Source: Nocardioides panaciterrulae
GTDB taxonomy: Bacteria > Actinomycetota > Actinomycetes > Propionibacteriales > Nocardioidaceae
Length of the DNA stretch: 64,000 nucleotides
NCBI RefSeq assembly: GCF_013409645.1
Contig: NZ_JACCBG010000001.1
Location: forward strand, 4,028,001 to 4,092,000
Direction of reading: 5' to 3'
Shown here: positions 24,377 to 34,062 of the stretch, piece by piece
Numbering within the stretch: the first letter of the stretch is position 1
Layout of the letters: the number at the start of each line of letters is the position of its first letter
Program-made: the position numbers and the translations under genes
The notes under the pieces: generated by a model
What the model was told of the DNA's origin: nothing
Database searches by the model: none
The model's input: the letters and a program-made list of their open reading frames with translations, nothing else

Positions 24377-26134
24377 TCAGGCCCGACGGTCGGTCAGCCG
24401 CTGGCGCAGGCCGGTGGCGCGCTGGGCCTGGGCGGCGACCGCGGCGCGGACCGCCTCCTCGGTGCCCACCACCCGCAGCCGGGACCGGGCCCGGGTGACC
24501 GCGGTGTAGAACAGCTCGCGGGTCAGCAGCCGCGAGTCGGCCGCCGGCAGCAGCACCGTGACCTCCTCGGCCTGGCTGCCCTGGCTCTTGTGGATGGTCA
24601 TCGCGTGCATGGTGTCGATCGCGTCCAGCCGACCGGGCGCGAGGTCGAGCAGCCCGCCGGAGCCGGCGATCACCGCGCGCAGCCGGCCGTCCGGACGCCG
24701 GACCGTCACGCCGGTCTCCCCGTTGTAGACGTTGACGGCGTAGTCGTTCGCGGTCACGAGCAGCGGGCGGCCGGCGTACCACTCGGAGTGGATCTCCACC
24801 CCGGTCTCCTCGCCGAGCCACTGCTCGACCAGCCGGTTCCAGTGCCGGACGCCGTGCGGGCCCTCGCGGTGCGCGCACAGCAGCCGGTGCTCGTCGAGGA
24901 CCTCGGTGGCGGCGCGCGCATCCCCGGACTCGGCCGCCTGGCGCACCCGCAGGGCGTGGTGGACCAGGCCCTCGCGCAGGACGGGCGCGGCGTCCTCGGT
25001 CTCGACGAACTCGACCTCGGGCGAGTCCGTGCGCAGTGCCGCGAGCACCCCGTCGGCGTCGCCGACCCGGAGCGCCTCGGCGAGCGCCTTGATGTCCTCG
25101 GTCGAGCGGTAGTTGTGGGTCAGGGACACCACCGGCGAGTCGGGCTGGCCGTCGTAGCCGGCCACCAGGTCGGAGAGCACCGCCCCGGCCCCGACCGAGG
25201 TCAGCTGGCGCGGGTCGCCCACCAGCACCAGCCGGGCCTGGGGGCGCACCGCCTCCAGCAGCCGGGCCATCATCGTGAGCTCGACCATCGAGGACTCGTC
25301 GACCACGACCAGGTCGTACTTGAGCCGGTTGCCGCGGTCGTGGCGGAACCGGGTGGTGTTGTCGGGCAGCCAGCCGAGCAGCCGGTGCAGGGTCATCGCC
25401 TCGACCCGGCCGACCTGGTCGCGGTCGCGGTCGGGCAGGCCGGCGAGCTCGCCGAGCACCGCCTCCTGCAGCCGGGCCGCGGCCTTCCCGGTGGGCGCGC
25501 TGAGCGCGATCGAGAGCGGTCGCCCGGCACCGGCCGCCTGGTCGGCGACCAGCGCGAGCATCCGGGCCACGGTCGTGGTCTTGCCGGTGCCGGGGCCGCC
25601 GGTGAGCACGGTGGTCCACCGGCGTACGGCGCGCACCGCCGCCTCCTCCTGCTCGCTGCTGAGGTGGCCGCCGCGGACCCGCGCCACCGCCGCGGCGAGC
25701 GCCGGCTCGTCGACCACCGGGGGCGGCTGGGCGGCCCGCTCACGCAGGTCGGCGACGACCTGCTCCTCGAGCCGGTGGTAGCGGTCGAGGTAGAGCAGCC
25801 CGTGCTCGAGACGCACCGCGCCGGCCTCCAGCAGCGGCGACCCCGCCACCGCGGCCTGCCAGGCCGCGGGCTCGGGCCACCCGAGCGCCGGCGCCACCTG
25901 CGGCACCGTCGCGAGGTCCACGCACACCGAGCCGTGCCGGACGGCGCGCACCGCGAGCCCGACCGCGGCGAGCACCCGCTCGTCGGACTCGCCGCCGAGC
26001 TCGCCGAGCCGGCGGGCGACGTGCACGTCGGGGGCCTCGAGGACGCCACCGCGGTTGAGGTCGCCCAGCAGCCCGTCGGCGCCGAGCACCAGCCGGGCGT
26101 CGTGCTCGCCGGCCGGCTCGAACAGCTCGGTCAT
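24377..26134 (-). CDS. recD: Exodeoxyribonuclease V subunit alpha (helicase)
   Basis: 585 residues. The N-terminal domain is followed by the helicase core: Walker A LTGGPGTGKTTT (about 190), VVVDESSMVEL, GDPRQLTSVGAG, and late motifs HAMTIHKSQGSQ and YTAVTRAR. RecD is the fast 5'-3' motor of RecBCD. The ATG overlaps the recB stop (ATGA), so the subunits are co-translated. Confidence 0.92.
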   Translation of the reverse strand: MTELFEPAGEHDARLVLGADGLLGDLNRGGVLEAPDVHVARRLGELGGESDERVLAAVGLAVRAVRHGSVCVDLATVPQVAPALGWPEPAAWQAAVAGSPLLEAGAVRLEHGLLYLDRYHRLEEQVVADLRERAAQPPPVVDEPALAAAVARVRGGHLSSEQEEAAVRAVRRWTTVLTGGPGTGKTTTVARMLALVADQAAGAGRPLSIALSAPTGKAAARLQEAVLGELAGLPDRDRDQVGRVEAMTLHRLLGWLPDNTTRFRHDRGNRLKYDLVVVDESSMVELTMMARLLEAVRPQARLVLVGDPRQLTSVGAGAVLSDLVAGYDGQPDSPVVSLTHNYRSTEDIKALAEALRVGDADGVLAALRTDSPEVEFVETEDAAPVLREGLVHHALRVRQAAESGDARAATEVLDEHRLLCAHREGPHGVRHWNRLVEQWLGEETGVEIHSEWYAGRPLLVTANDYAVNVYNGETGVTVRRPDGRLRAVIAGSGGLLDLAPGRLDAIDTMHAMTIHKSQGSQAEEVTVLLPAADSRLLTRELFYTAVTRARSRLRVVGTEEAVRAAVAAQAQRATGLRQRLTDRRA

Positions 26135-29100
26135 CGGGCCCCCTCGGCGGTCCGGGCGGCCCCGTCGAGCAGGTCGGACAGCTCCTCGACCAGCGCCACC
26201 GGCGGCCGCCAGCTGAAGACCCCGCACGGCTGGCCGTCGACGACCGGGGTGTCCGGGCCGCACATGCCGCGCAGGTAGAGGTAGAGCACGCCGCCGAGGT
26301 GCTGCTCGGGGTCGTACGCGGGCTGGCGCCAGCGCAGGAACCGGTGCAGGACCACGGCGTACAACAGCGCCTGCAGCGGGTAGTCGGAGTGGCCCATCGC
26401 CGCCGCCAGCGCCTCGGGCCGGTAGTCGTGCGCGCGCAGCGGCCGGTCGGCGCCGCCGAGCCAGTTGGTCTTGTAGTCGACGACGAGGTAGCGCGGCCCC
26501 GCGCCGCCCGGCGGGCCGGGGAGGCGCAGCACGACGTCGACCGAGCCGGTGAGGTAGCCGCGCAGGCTCTGCCCGCCCAGCGCCGGCGCGTCCAGGGCGT
26601 CGGCGAACGACCGCACCGGGTCGCCCGTCGGCAGGTGGCGGCGCAGCAGCGGCGCCAGGTCGCCGAGGCGCACGTCGGCGACGCCCGGCGCGGCGGGATC
26701 CCGGTCGGCCAGGTCGCCGCCGGCGAGCGGCAGCTCGAACTCCATCTCACGCAGCCGGTCGGCCAGCGCGACCCGACGCAGCGTGGTCCCGTCGGCGAGC
26801 GGGCCCAGCGGCGAGTCGCAGACCGCGACCAGGGCCTCGGCCAGCTCCTCGCGGTCCAGCGGCACCGGCCAGCGCACCAGCTGCTCGTCGACGTGGGCGA
26901 GCAGCTCCGCGCGCAGGTCGGCGGCGCCGGGGTCGGCGTGCTCGAGCACCGCGTGCACCAGCGAGCCGAACGTCGCGCCCACCGGGAGGCCGGCCATCGG
27001 CGAGGCCACCTCGGCGCACGCCGCCCCGCCGGACGCAGCGGTGGCCGTGCTCGCGGCGCCCACCTCCTCGTCGTCCTTGGCCTCCACCTCGGGCTCGCTG
27101 GCGACCCCGCCCACCGGGGGCGGTGCGGCGCTGTCGACCGCGGTCAACGCGGAGTACGACGTCCGTCGCCACGTGACGTCGACGGTGCGACCGAACCGGC
27201 GCACCGCCAGCCCCGGCACCTCGGGGCGGCGCGGCTCGGCGCCCGGGGCGGCCGGGACCGAGGGCTCCGGCACCGGGCCTCCGGCACGGCACCAGCGCTC
27301 GAGGAAGTCGGCCACCTCCTCGTCGCTGCGGTGGTCGAACTCCTCGGGCACGGCGCCCAGGCCCGGCCGGCGACCGACCAGGATCCGCTGCAGCGGTGAG
27401 GCCGGGGTGTTGCGGGTGGGGGCCCACCAGGCGACCACCTGCGACTGGGCCCGGGTCAGCGCGACGTAGAGCAGCCGCAGCCACTCCCCGCCCTCCTCGG
27501 CCCGCCAGCGGCGCACGTGGTGGTCCCAGCCGGCGCCGCCCCGACCGACGTCGACGCAGCGCCGGCCCTCGGCGTCGTGGAAGAGCGGCATCGAGGGCTT
27601 CGGGACGTTGCGGTCGGCGAGCGCGGGCAGGTAGACGATCGGGTACTGCAGGCCCTTGCTGGCGTGGATGGTCACCAGCTGCACCGCCGCGGCGTCGGAG
27701 TCCAGCCGCCGGGTCCGCTCGGCGCCCCGGCCGGCCCGGCCCTCGGCGACCTGGCCGCGCAGCCAGGTCAGCAGCGCGGGCAGCCCGAACCGCTCGGTCA
27801 GCGCGGTCTCGTGCAGCACCTCGCCGAGGTGGCGCAGGTCGGTCAGCCGGCGCTCGCCACCGGTCTCGGCGAGCACCCGGGCGGGCAGGCCGGCCGCCGT
27901 GGCGGCCTCGAGCACGGCCGCGACGCCGCGCAGCACGAACACCTCCGCCCAGGAGCGCAGCCGGTCCGAGACGTCCTCGGTGAGCTGGTCGCCGCGCTCG
28001 TCGAGCTCGCGGGCGGTGTGCCCGAGGAAGCAGGTCAGCCCCGCGGCCCGCACCCGGGCGCTGCGGTGCGGCTGCTCCAGCGCCTCGAGCAGCTCGAGCC
28101 ACTCGACCGCCGCCGGCGTCGCGAACACGCTGCCGCCGCCGGCGATCACCGCGGGCACCCCGACCTCCAGCAGCGCCTCGCGCGCGGTGGCCAGGTCGGC
28201 GTGCCGGTAGGCGATCACGGCCACGTCGCGCGGCTCCAGCGGCCGGCCGTCGAACGTGGCGTCCGAGGCGAGCAGTGCGCGGATGTCCAGGGCCAGGTCG
28301 CGGGCCACGTGGGGGCGCACGTCGCCGACGGTGAGCGGGCGGGTGCCGCGCTTGCCGAACTGGGCCCGGGTCACCACCCGCAGCCGGAACGGCGCGCCCG
28401 ACGGTGCGCCGGCCAGCCGACTCCCGTCGTGGCAGGAGCTGACGTCGTGGACCACGATCCGCTGGTCGCCGAGCTCGGCGCGGCCCAGCACGGTCTGCAG
28501 GCACTCGACCAGCGGGGCGTCGCTGCGCCAGTTCACGCCCAGGGTGCGGCGGGTGTCGGCGGTCCCGGCGGCCTGGAGGTACGTCGTCACGTCGCCGCCG
28601 CGGAAGGCGTAGATGGCCTGCTTCGGGTCGCCGATCAGCACCATCGTGGCGTGCCCGCTGAAGGCCCGGTCGAGCACCGTCCACTGCACCGGGTCGGTGT
28701 CCTGGAACTCGTCGACCAGCACGATCCGCCAGCGCTGCCGCATCCGCGCCCGGGCCGGCGCGTCCTCGGACTCCAGCGCGTCGGCGAGCTGGCTGAGCAG
28801 GTCGTCGTACGACAGGATCCCGAGCCGCCGCTTGCGCCGCTCCATCTCGGCGCGCACCGCGGCCGCGAACGCCACCCGGCGCCCGGCCAGGGTCTCGGCG
28901 GCCTCGCCGGCGGGCTCCAGCCGCGCCTGCGGGTCGCCGACCGCGCGCCGGGCGATCGCGAGCGCCTCGGCGTGGGTGAACGGCGGCGCGTCCTCGACCC
29001 GCGCGAACGCCCGCAGGTAGAGGTCGTCGACCACCTCACCGAGCAGGTCGTCGAGGTCCTCGACCAGCCGGGCCGAGGAGTCGGTGTCGCCGGCGACCCC

Positions 29101-29586
29101 GAGCGAGTCGAGCACCAGGGAGCAGAACTGGTGGGTGGTCGCGATCGTCGCCGCGTCGAAGCCGGCGAGCGCCTCGGCGACCCGGCGGTGCCGGAGCCGG
29201 CGCTCGGCCGCGTCGCAGTCGAGCAGCAGCTCGACCAGGTCCGAGCGCGGCTGCGGCGGCCGGCCGGGACCGGGGAGGTCCTCGGCCAGCGCCTGCTCGA
29301 CCTCGACCAGCTGGGCCCGGACCCGCTCCCGCAGCTCCTGGCTGGCCGCGCGCCCGAACGTGACCACCAGCATCTGCTCCAGCCGGGCGTGGCCCTCGGC
29401 GACGTAGCGGGCGACCAGCGCCCCGATCGTCCAGGTCTTGCCGGTGCCGGCGCTCGCCTCGAGCAGCGTCGTGCCGGTCGGCAGCGGCCCGCAGATGTCG
29501 AAGTGGTCGGTCGCGGTCGTCGCGGCGCTCACAGCCTCGGAGGGTTCGCTTGCGCTCACAGCCTCGGAGGGTTCGCTTGCGCTCAC
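26131..29586 (-). CDS. recB: Exodeoxyribonuclease V subunit beta (helicase-nuclease)
   Basis: 1151 residues. A UvrD-type helicase with Walker A LEASAGTGKTWT near the N-terminus, VLVDEFQDTDPVQW, GDPKQAIYAFRGGD, and VTIHASKGLQYPIVYLP. The C-terminal nuclease domain contains LVVDYKTNWLGG. It unwinds and degrades broken DNA ends until Chi. I chose the GTG that overlaps the recC stop by four bases. The first 27 codons then include two copies of a nine-residue repeat VSASEPSEA, each starting with a usable GTG, so the exact start may vary. Confidence 0.92.
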   Translation of the reverse strand: MSASEPSEAVSASEPSEAVSAATTATDHFDICGPLPTGTTLLEASAGTGKTWTIGALVARYVAEGHARLEQMLVVTFGRAASQELRERVRAQLVEVEQALAEDLPGPGRPPQPRSDLVELLLDCDAAERRLRHRRVAEALAGFDAATIATTHQFCSLVLDSLGVAGDTDSSARLVEDLDDLLGEVVDDLYLRAFARVEDAPPFTHAEALAIARRAVGDPQARLEPAGEAAETLAGRRVAFAAAVRAEMERRKRRLGILSYDDLLSQLADALESEDAPARARMRQRWRIVLVDEFQDTDPVQWTVLDRAFSGHATMVLIGDPKQAIYAFRGGDVTTYLQAAGTADTRRTLGVNWRSDAPLVECLQTVLGRAELGDQRIVVHDVSSCHDGSRLAGAPSGAPFRLRVVTRAQFGKRGTRPLTVGDVRPHVARDLALDIRALLASDATFDGRPLEPRDVAVIAYRHADLATAREALLEVGVPAVIAGGGSVFATPAAVEWLELLEALEQPHRSARVRAAGLTCFLGHTARELDERGDQLTEDVSDRLRSWAEVFVLRGVAAVLEAATAAGLPARVLAETGGERRLTDLRHLGEVLHETALTERFGLPALLTWLRGQVAEGRAGRGAERTRRLDSDAAAVQLVTIHASKGLQYPIVYLPALADRNVPKPSMPLFHDAEGRRCVDVGRGGAGWDHHVRRWRAEEGGEWLRLLYVALTRAQSQVVAWWAPTRNTPASPLQRILVGRRPGLGAVPEEFDHRSDEEVADFLERWCRAGGPVPEPSVPAAPGAEPRRPEVPGLAVRRFGRTVDVTWRRTSYSALTAVDSAAPPPVGGVASEPEVEAKDDEEVGAASTATAASGGAACAEVASPMAGLPVGATFGSLVHAVLEHADPGAADLRAELLAHVDEQLVRWPVPLDREELAEALVAVCDSPLGPLADGTTLRRVALADRLREMEFELPLAGGDLADRDPAAPGVADVRLGDLAPLLRRHLPTGDPVRSFADALDAPALGGQSLRGYLTGSVDVVLRLPGPPGGAGPRYLVVDYKTNWLGGADRPLRAHDYRPEALAAAMGHSDYPLQALLYAVVLHRFLRWRQPAYDPEQHLGGVLYLYLRGMCGPDTPVVDGQPCGVFSWRPPVALVEELSDLLDGAARTAEGAR

Positions 29587-29589
29587 AGC
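29527..29589 (-). repeat. 27-base tandem repeat at the recC-recB junction
   Basis: Two identical 27-base units (29527-29553 and 29554-29580) plus nine bases of a third. In the recB frame each unit encodes VSASEPSEA, and each begins with GTGAGC, so the repeat duplicates the start codon itself. Confidence 0.9.
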
Positions 29590-32500
29590 GGCCCCACCCT
29601 CTCGGCACCGGTCACCAGCGGCTCCCAGATCTGCCAGGCGTAGGTGGCCAGCCCGTCGTCGAGCAGCCGGGACAGCGGCGCGCGTTCGCCGTAGACGCGC
29701 ACGTGCCAGGGATCGGCGTCCTCGCCCTCGATGCCCCAGCTGTTGTTGGGGTCGGTGACCCACTCCCGGGCCGCGGCGTGCGCGGGCGACCGGTCGTCGC
29801 CGCGCAGCTCCCGGGCGTGCGCCTCCGCCCACGCGTGCGCGGTGGCCAGCGGCGCGGCCAGCGGCCGGCACAGGCCGAGGTCGCGCAGCTCGACCAGCTC
29901 CCGCAGCCGATCGACGGCGGTGTGGTCGAGCGGCCCGGCGGTGGCCCGCTGGGCGCCGGCCGAGCCCTTGCCGACCGTGTGCCCGGTCCAGTTCTGGTCG
30001 GGCCGGGCCGCGCTGAGCGCGAGCAGGTCTACCCAGGTGGCGAGGCGCTGCTTGGCCCGGAGCCGGGAGTAGCCGACCCGGACCACCCGGTTGCCGTACA
30101 CGTCGGAGACGGTGCCGACCAGCCGCCGCCCGTCGCCGAGGTCGACGGCCACGTCGTGCGAGCCGGCGGCGCCGGCGCGCAGCTCGACGGTGCCGCGGAA
30201 GAGGTCCTGCACCTCCGCGGTGATCCGCTGCAGCGTCAGCTCGCCCAGCCGGAACGGCGGCAGGCTGCCGGCCAGCTGCTCGGCGAGCATCACGTCGTAG
30301 GGGCTCTCCCCCGCGATCACCGCGGTGATCAGCCGGTCGCCGATCGCCCAGCGACCCAGGCCGTCGAGGTCCACCGGGATCGCGTCGGCGACCTCGTCGG
30401 CCTCCAGCGGCGCGGAGACGTCGAGCCGACCGCGCAGGAAGCCGCGGACCGGGTGCACCAGGAACGCCTTGAGGTCGGCCAACGAGACGTCCTCGCGCGG
30501 CCGGTCGGCCAGCGGCCCGGGCAGGAACGCCGGCCGCGGGTGCCGTTCGCCGGCCGCCGCCCGGGCGCCCGCGAGCGCGGCCCTGTCGAAGCTGAACGGC
30601 CGGTCCCCCACGACCAGGCCGCCGGGCGTGAGGTTGCGCGCGTCGTAGGGCTGCAGCGGGTGCGCCGCCAGCACCGCGTCGCGCACCGGCGCGTCGGTGG
30701 TCCGGTCGAGGGCGTCGAGCAGCTCGCCGAGCGGTACGGCGGGGGGCCGGCCGGCGCCCGAGTGCTCGTTGGCGCCGGTGTAGGTGACCACCAGGGTCTC
30801 GGTGGCGGCGAGGATCGCGTCGAGCAGCAGCTGGCGGTCCTCGCTGCGCACGTCGCGCTCGCCGGTGAGCGGGCGCCGGGCCAGCGCGTCGTCGCCGTCG
30901 ACCGCGCTGCTGCGCGGGAACAGCCCGTCGTCGAGGCCGACCAGGCAGACCACCCGGTGGGGCACCGAGCGCATCGGAACCATCGTGCAGACGGTGAGGG
31001 TGCCGGTGCGGAAGTTCGCGCGGGTCGGCCGGCCGCGCAGCCGGGACGCCAGCAGCGCCCGGACGTCGGCCAGCCGGAGGTCGACGCCGGCGCCGTCGGA
31101 GGCGGCGTCGGTGGCACGGGCGAGCTCCCGCTCGAGCTGCGGGACCTGCCAGGCGTCCTCGGGCGGCACCTCGGTGAGCCCGCGCACCCCCTCGTGGAGC
31201 CCGGCCATCCACTGCTCGACCCGGGTGGCGTCCGCCAGCGCGGTCAGCACCGCCTCGAGCCGGTTGAGCAGCTCGGCGAACCGGCCGACCAGGTCCAGGT
31301 CGCCGCTGCCGACGTCGTCCAGCGGCAGGCCACGACCCAGGTGACGGTGCCCGTCGCCGCTCATCGCGACCCCGAGGAGGATCCGGTCGAGCCCGGACCG
31401 CCAGGTGTTGTGGGCGAAGCCGCTCATCGCGAAGCCGCCGCGCTGCTCGGCGTCCAGGCCCCAGCGGATGCCGGCCTCACTCACCCAGCGGGTGATCCGG
31501 GCGAGGTCGTCGTCGGTGAGCCGGAAGCGCCGGCGCACGGGCTCGCGGCCGGCCAGGTCGAGCACCCCGGTCGCCGTGACCCGGCCGCCGGCGAGCTCGA
31601 CCAGCGCGCCCCCGACCGCGAGCAGCGGGTTGGTGCTGGTCAGCGCGCGGTCGGCCAGCCGGACCCGGAGGCGGTGCGCGGGGTGGCCGTGGTCGCCCTC
31701 GACGACCTCACCGAGGCCGAACCCGGCGGAGATCAGCGGCGCGTAGGTCTCGATGTCGGGGCACATCACGAGGATGTCGCGCGGCTCGAGCGTCGGGTCG
31801 TCGTCGAGCAGGCCGACGAGCACCTCGCGCAGCACGTCGACCTGGCGGGCCGGCCCGTGGCAGGCGTGCACCTGCACCGACCGGTCGGCGGGGTCGTGCC
31901 GGCGCGCCGCCCGCGCGGCGGCGTCGGGCGCGCGGTTGGCGCGCAGGTCGTGCTGCAGCCGGCCCAGCAGCGTCTCCGGGCCGGCGCCGCCCGGGACCCC
32001 TGGCCCCCCTGCCTCCCCCGGGTCCCCGGCGGTCCCGCTCACCGGCGTCGTGGCCACGGTGTGCAGGGTGCGGCGCAGCTCGCGGGTGTCCCGGCCGAGG
32101 GAGGCGAGCAGCGGGTGATGGACCCGGTCCACGGAGTCGTCCTCCAGCCGGGGCACCGGGCCGCCGAGACCGGTCAGCTCGTCCCACAGGGCCGGCGAGG
32201 GCTGGGGCGGCCACAGGTGCACGTCGCGGTGCACGCCGAGGGCCTGGAGCAGCTCGACCTCCGTCACCGGCAGCCGGGTGTGCCCGAACAGCGAGAGCCG
32301 GCCGGGCAGCTCGAGTCCGTCGCCGCCGGCACGCAGCAGGGCCAGGGTCTGCGCGTGGCGCAGGTCCGGGGCCGGCTCGTCGACGTGCGCGACCAGTCGG
32401 CGCCACAGCTCGGGCTGCCAGCGCAGGTCGTCGTCGAGGTCACCGCCCGCGCCGTCGGTGTCCCGGCCCTCGCGCCAGTCGGTGACCAGGCTCGGCCGCT

Positions 32501-32951
32501 GGACGGCGTACGACGAGAACAGCCCGGCGAGCCGGCGGGCGACCGACCAGCGGCGGTTGCGCCGCAGCAGGCCCTCCTCCCCCTCCAGCCCGTGCCCGAG
32601 GTGCGCGGCGAGCGTGGCCGCCCACGGCTCGCCGAGGCTCGCGTCGAGCACCTCCAGCAGCGGCCAGACCAGCCGGTCGGGGTCCCAGACGTCGTCGCGC
32701 TCGCGGTCCAGCAGCATCGAGACCAGGGACCGCGGGTTGAGGAACCGCACCCCCGCGCACACCCCGTCACCACCCCGCGGGCCGGTGCCGAGCCGGTGCG
32801 AGAGCCGCTGGGTCAGCCAGCGCTCCACGCCCCGGGCCGGGACCACCACGACCTCCTCCGCGAACGGGTCCGCCAGCGGCTGCGCGAGCAGCTCGCCGAG
32901 GGCGTCGGCGAGCCGGTCGGTGCGCGGGGCGCGGTGGAGGTGGAGCGTCAC
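29583..32951 (-). CDS. recC: Exodeoxyribonuclease V subunit gamma
   Basis: 1122 residues with RecC landmarks: TLHLHRAPRTDRLADAL at the start, EEVVVVPARGVERWLTQRL, RFLNPRSLV, DILVMCPDIETYAPL, CLVGLDDGLFPRS and TYTGANEHSGAGRP. RecC holds the inactive nuclease fold that recognises Chi. The GTG three codons inside the longest frame is preferred because TAGGGT and exactly seven bases precede it (leaderless) and it gives the usual RecC N-terminus. It is first gene of a recC-recB-recD operon. Confidence 0.92.
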   Translation of the reverse strand: MTLHLHRAPRTDRLADALGELLAQPLADPFAEEVVVVPARGVERWLTQRLSHRLGTGPRGGDGVCAGVRFLNPRSLVSMLLDRERDDVWDPDRLVWPLLEVLDASLGEPWAATLAAHLGHGLEGEEGLLRRNRRWSVARRLAGLFSSYAVQRPSLVTDWREGRDTDGAGGDLDDDLRWQPELWRRLVAHVDEPAPDLRHAQTLALLRAGGDGLELPGRLSLFGHTRLPVTEVELLQALGVHRDVHLWPPQPSPALWDELTGLGGPVPRLEDDSVDRVHHPLLASLGRDTRELRRTLHTVATTPVSGTAGDPGEAGGPGVPGGAGPETLLGRLQHDLRANRAPDAAARAARRHDPADRSVQVHACHGPARQVDVLREVLVGLLDDDPTLEPRDILVMCPDIETYAPLISAGFGLGEVVEGDHGHPAHRLRVRLADRALTSTNPLLAVGGALVELAGGRVTATGVLDLAGREPVRRRFRLTDDDLARITRWVSEAGIRWGLDAEQRGGFAMSGFAHNTWRSGLDRILLGVAMSGDGHRHLGRGLPLDDVGSGDLDLVGRFAELLNRLEAVLTALADATRVEQWMAGLHEGVRGLTEVPPEDAWQVPQLERELARATDAASDGAGVDLRLADVRALLASRLRGRPTRANFRTGTLTVCTMVPMRSVPHRVVCLVGLDDGLFPRSSAVDGDDALARRPLTGERDVRSEDRQLLLDAILAATETLVVTYTGANEHSGAGRPPAVPLGELLDALDRTTDAPVRDAVLAAHPLQPYDARNLTPGGLVVGDRPFSFDRAALAGARAAAGERHPRPAFLPGPLADRPREDVSLADLKAFLVHPVRGFLRGRLDVSAPLEADEVADAIPVDLDGLGRWAIGDRLITAVIAGESPYDVMLAEQLAGSLPPFRLGELTLQRITAEVQDLFRGTVELRAGAAGSHDVAVDLGDGRRLVGTVSDVYGNRVVRVGYSRLRAKQRLATWVDLLALSAARPDQNWTGHTVGKGSAGAQRATAGPLDHTAVDRLRELVELRDLGLCRPLAAPLATAHAWAEAHARELRGDDRSPAHAAAREWVTDPNNSWGIEGEDADPWHVRVYGERAPLSRLLDDGLATYAWQIWEPLVTGAERVGPL

Positions 32952-32958
32952 GGACCGC

Positions 32959-32964
32959 ACCCTA
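32959..32964 (-). promoter_or_regulatory. -10 box of recCBD operon (leaderless)
   Basis: TAGGGT then seven bases then the GTG of recC. An earlier GTG lies inside this hexamer and so would not be transcribed. Confidence 0.45.
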
Positions 32965-33017
32965 TGCGGGCCCGCCGACGGCGGCTGGGACGGCGGCGCG
33001 TCCCGGGCCGGCCGCCC

Positions 33018-33989
33018 TCACGGTTCGGAGGTGACCCCGTCCGCCGTGCTGCTGCTCGGTGCCGGCGTGCTGTAGACGAGTGCGCGTGCCAGTGGGGGTG
33101 CGTCGCTCCCCGCCACCGCCGCCGGCGGCTTCCTGCGCAACCCCCACCCGCAGCCACCGATCACCGCAACCGCTCCGACCAGCGAGACGACGCTCGGCGT
33201 CTCGTCGAGCACGAGCCAGGAAGCTCCGATCCCCACGACCGGAACGAGCAGCGAGAACGGCGCGACGACGCCCGCGGGGTAGCGGCTGATCAGCACCGTC
33301 CACAGTCCCGAGCCCACGATCGTGCCGACGACCACGACGTAGACGAGCCCGATCAGACCGGAGAACTGCCCGGTCGACACTGCGTTGCCGAGCGCCGCCC
33401 ACCCCGTCCCCGGACCCTCGACGACGGCCGAGAGCGCCAGCATCGGCAGCACGGGCACGACGCACATCCAGAGCATGAGCCGCATCGGGTCCTGCGCCTT
33501 GGCCAGGCGACTCCCCAGATTCCCGACGGCCCAGCCGAGCGCCCCCAACACTGTCAGCACCACCGGCAGCAGCCCCGCCCCGACCGCGCGATCCCACCCG
33601 ATCAAGACCATGCCGGCGATGGCGATGCCGATGCCGATCCACTGCCGACGGCCGACCTGCTCACGCAGCAGGAGTGCCCCGAGAATCACGGTGAACGGCG
33701 CCGACGACTGCAGCACCAGCGACGCCAATCCGGTCGGCATGCCGATGCTCATCGCGGAGAAGAGGAAGGCGAACTGCAGGAAGCCGAACCCGAACCCGTA
33801 GAGCAGCAACCACTTCAGGGGCACACGAGGGCGCGGCACGAACAGCACCACGGGAACGGCGATGAACAGGAAGCGAAGAGCCGCGAAGAAGAAGGGTGGG
33901 AACTGGTCCAACCCGGCGCGGATCGCCAGGAAGTTCAGCCCCCACAGCACCGCGACCCCGACCCCGAGCAGCTTGTCATGAGTGGTCAC
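33018..33989 (-). CDS. EamA/DMT-superfamily metabolite exporter
   Basis: 323 residues with ten hydrophobic spans in two EamA repeats. It begins with DKLLGVGVAVLWGLNFLAIRAGL, a typical EamA first span, and the second repeat ends with PVVGIGASWLVLDE. A GTG seven codons inside a longer TTG frame is chosen because it opens directly on the first membrane segment; no clear ribosome site distinguishes them. It is divergent from a LysR regulator, a common arrangement in which the regulator controls export of an amino acid or drug. The substrate is not evident. Confidence 0.85.
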   Translation of the reverse strand: MTTHDKLLGVGVAVLWGLNFLAIRAGLDQFPPFFFAALRFLFIAVPVVLFVPRPRVPLKWLLLYGFGFGFLQFAFLFSAMSIGMPTGLASLVLQSSAPFTVILGALLLREQVGRRQWIGIGIAIAGMVLIGWDRAVGAGLLPVVLTVLGALGWAVGNLGSRLAKAQDPMRLMLWMCVVPVLPMLALSAVVEGPGTGWAALGNAVSTGQFSGLIGLVYVVVVGTIVGSGLWTVLISRYPAGVVAPFSLLVPVVGIGASWLVLDETPSVVSLVGAVAVIGGCGWGLRRKPPAAVAGSDAPPLARALVYSTPAPSSSTADGVTSEP

Positions 33990-34028
33990 GACAGCAACTG
34001 TGGTCGCCAACGAACCATCAGCACAAGC

Positions 34029-34062
34029 GAATCGTAGTGACCTATCAATGTAGATTCACTTC
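34029..34062. promoter_or_regulatory. LysR/EamA divergent control region
   Basis: Contains inverted arms GAATC (34029-34033) and GATTC (34053-34057). It also contains the LysR -10 candidate TAGATT (34051-34056), six bases before the ATG. This stretch is markedly more AT-rich than its surroundings. The overlap of one arm with the -10 suggests autorepression. Confidence 0.4.

Noticed and set aside
26131..31212. A 1693-codon open frame joining recB to upstream sequence
   Set aside because: The N-terminal 540 codons are recC read in the wrong frame. The true recB start is the GTG overlapping the recC stop.
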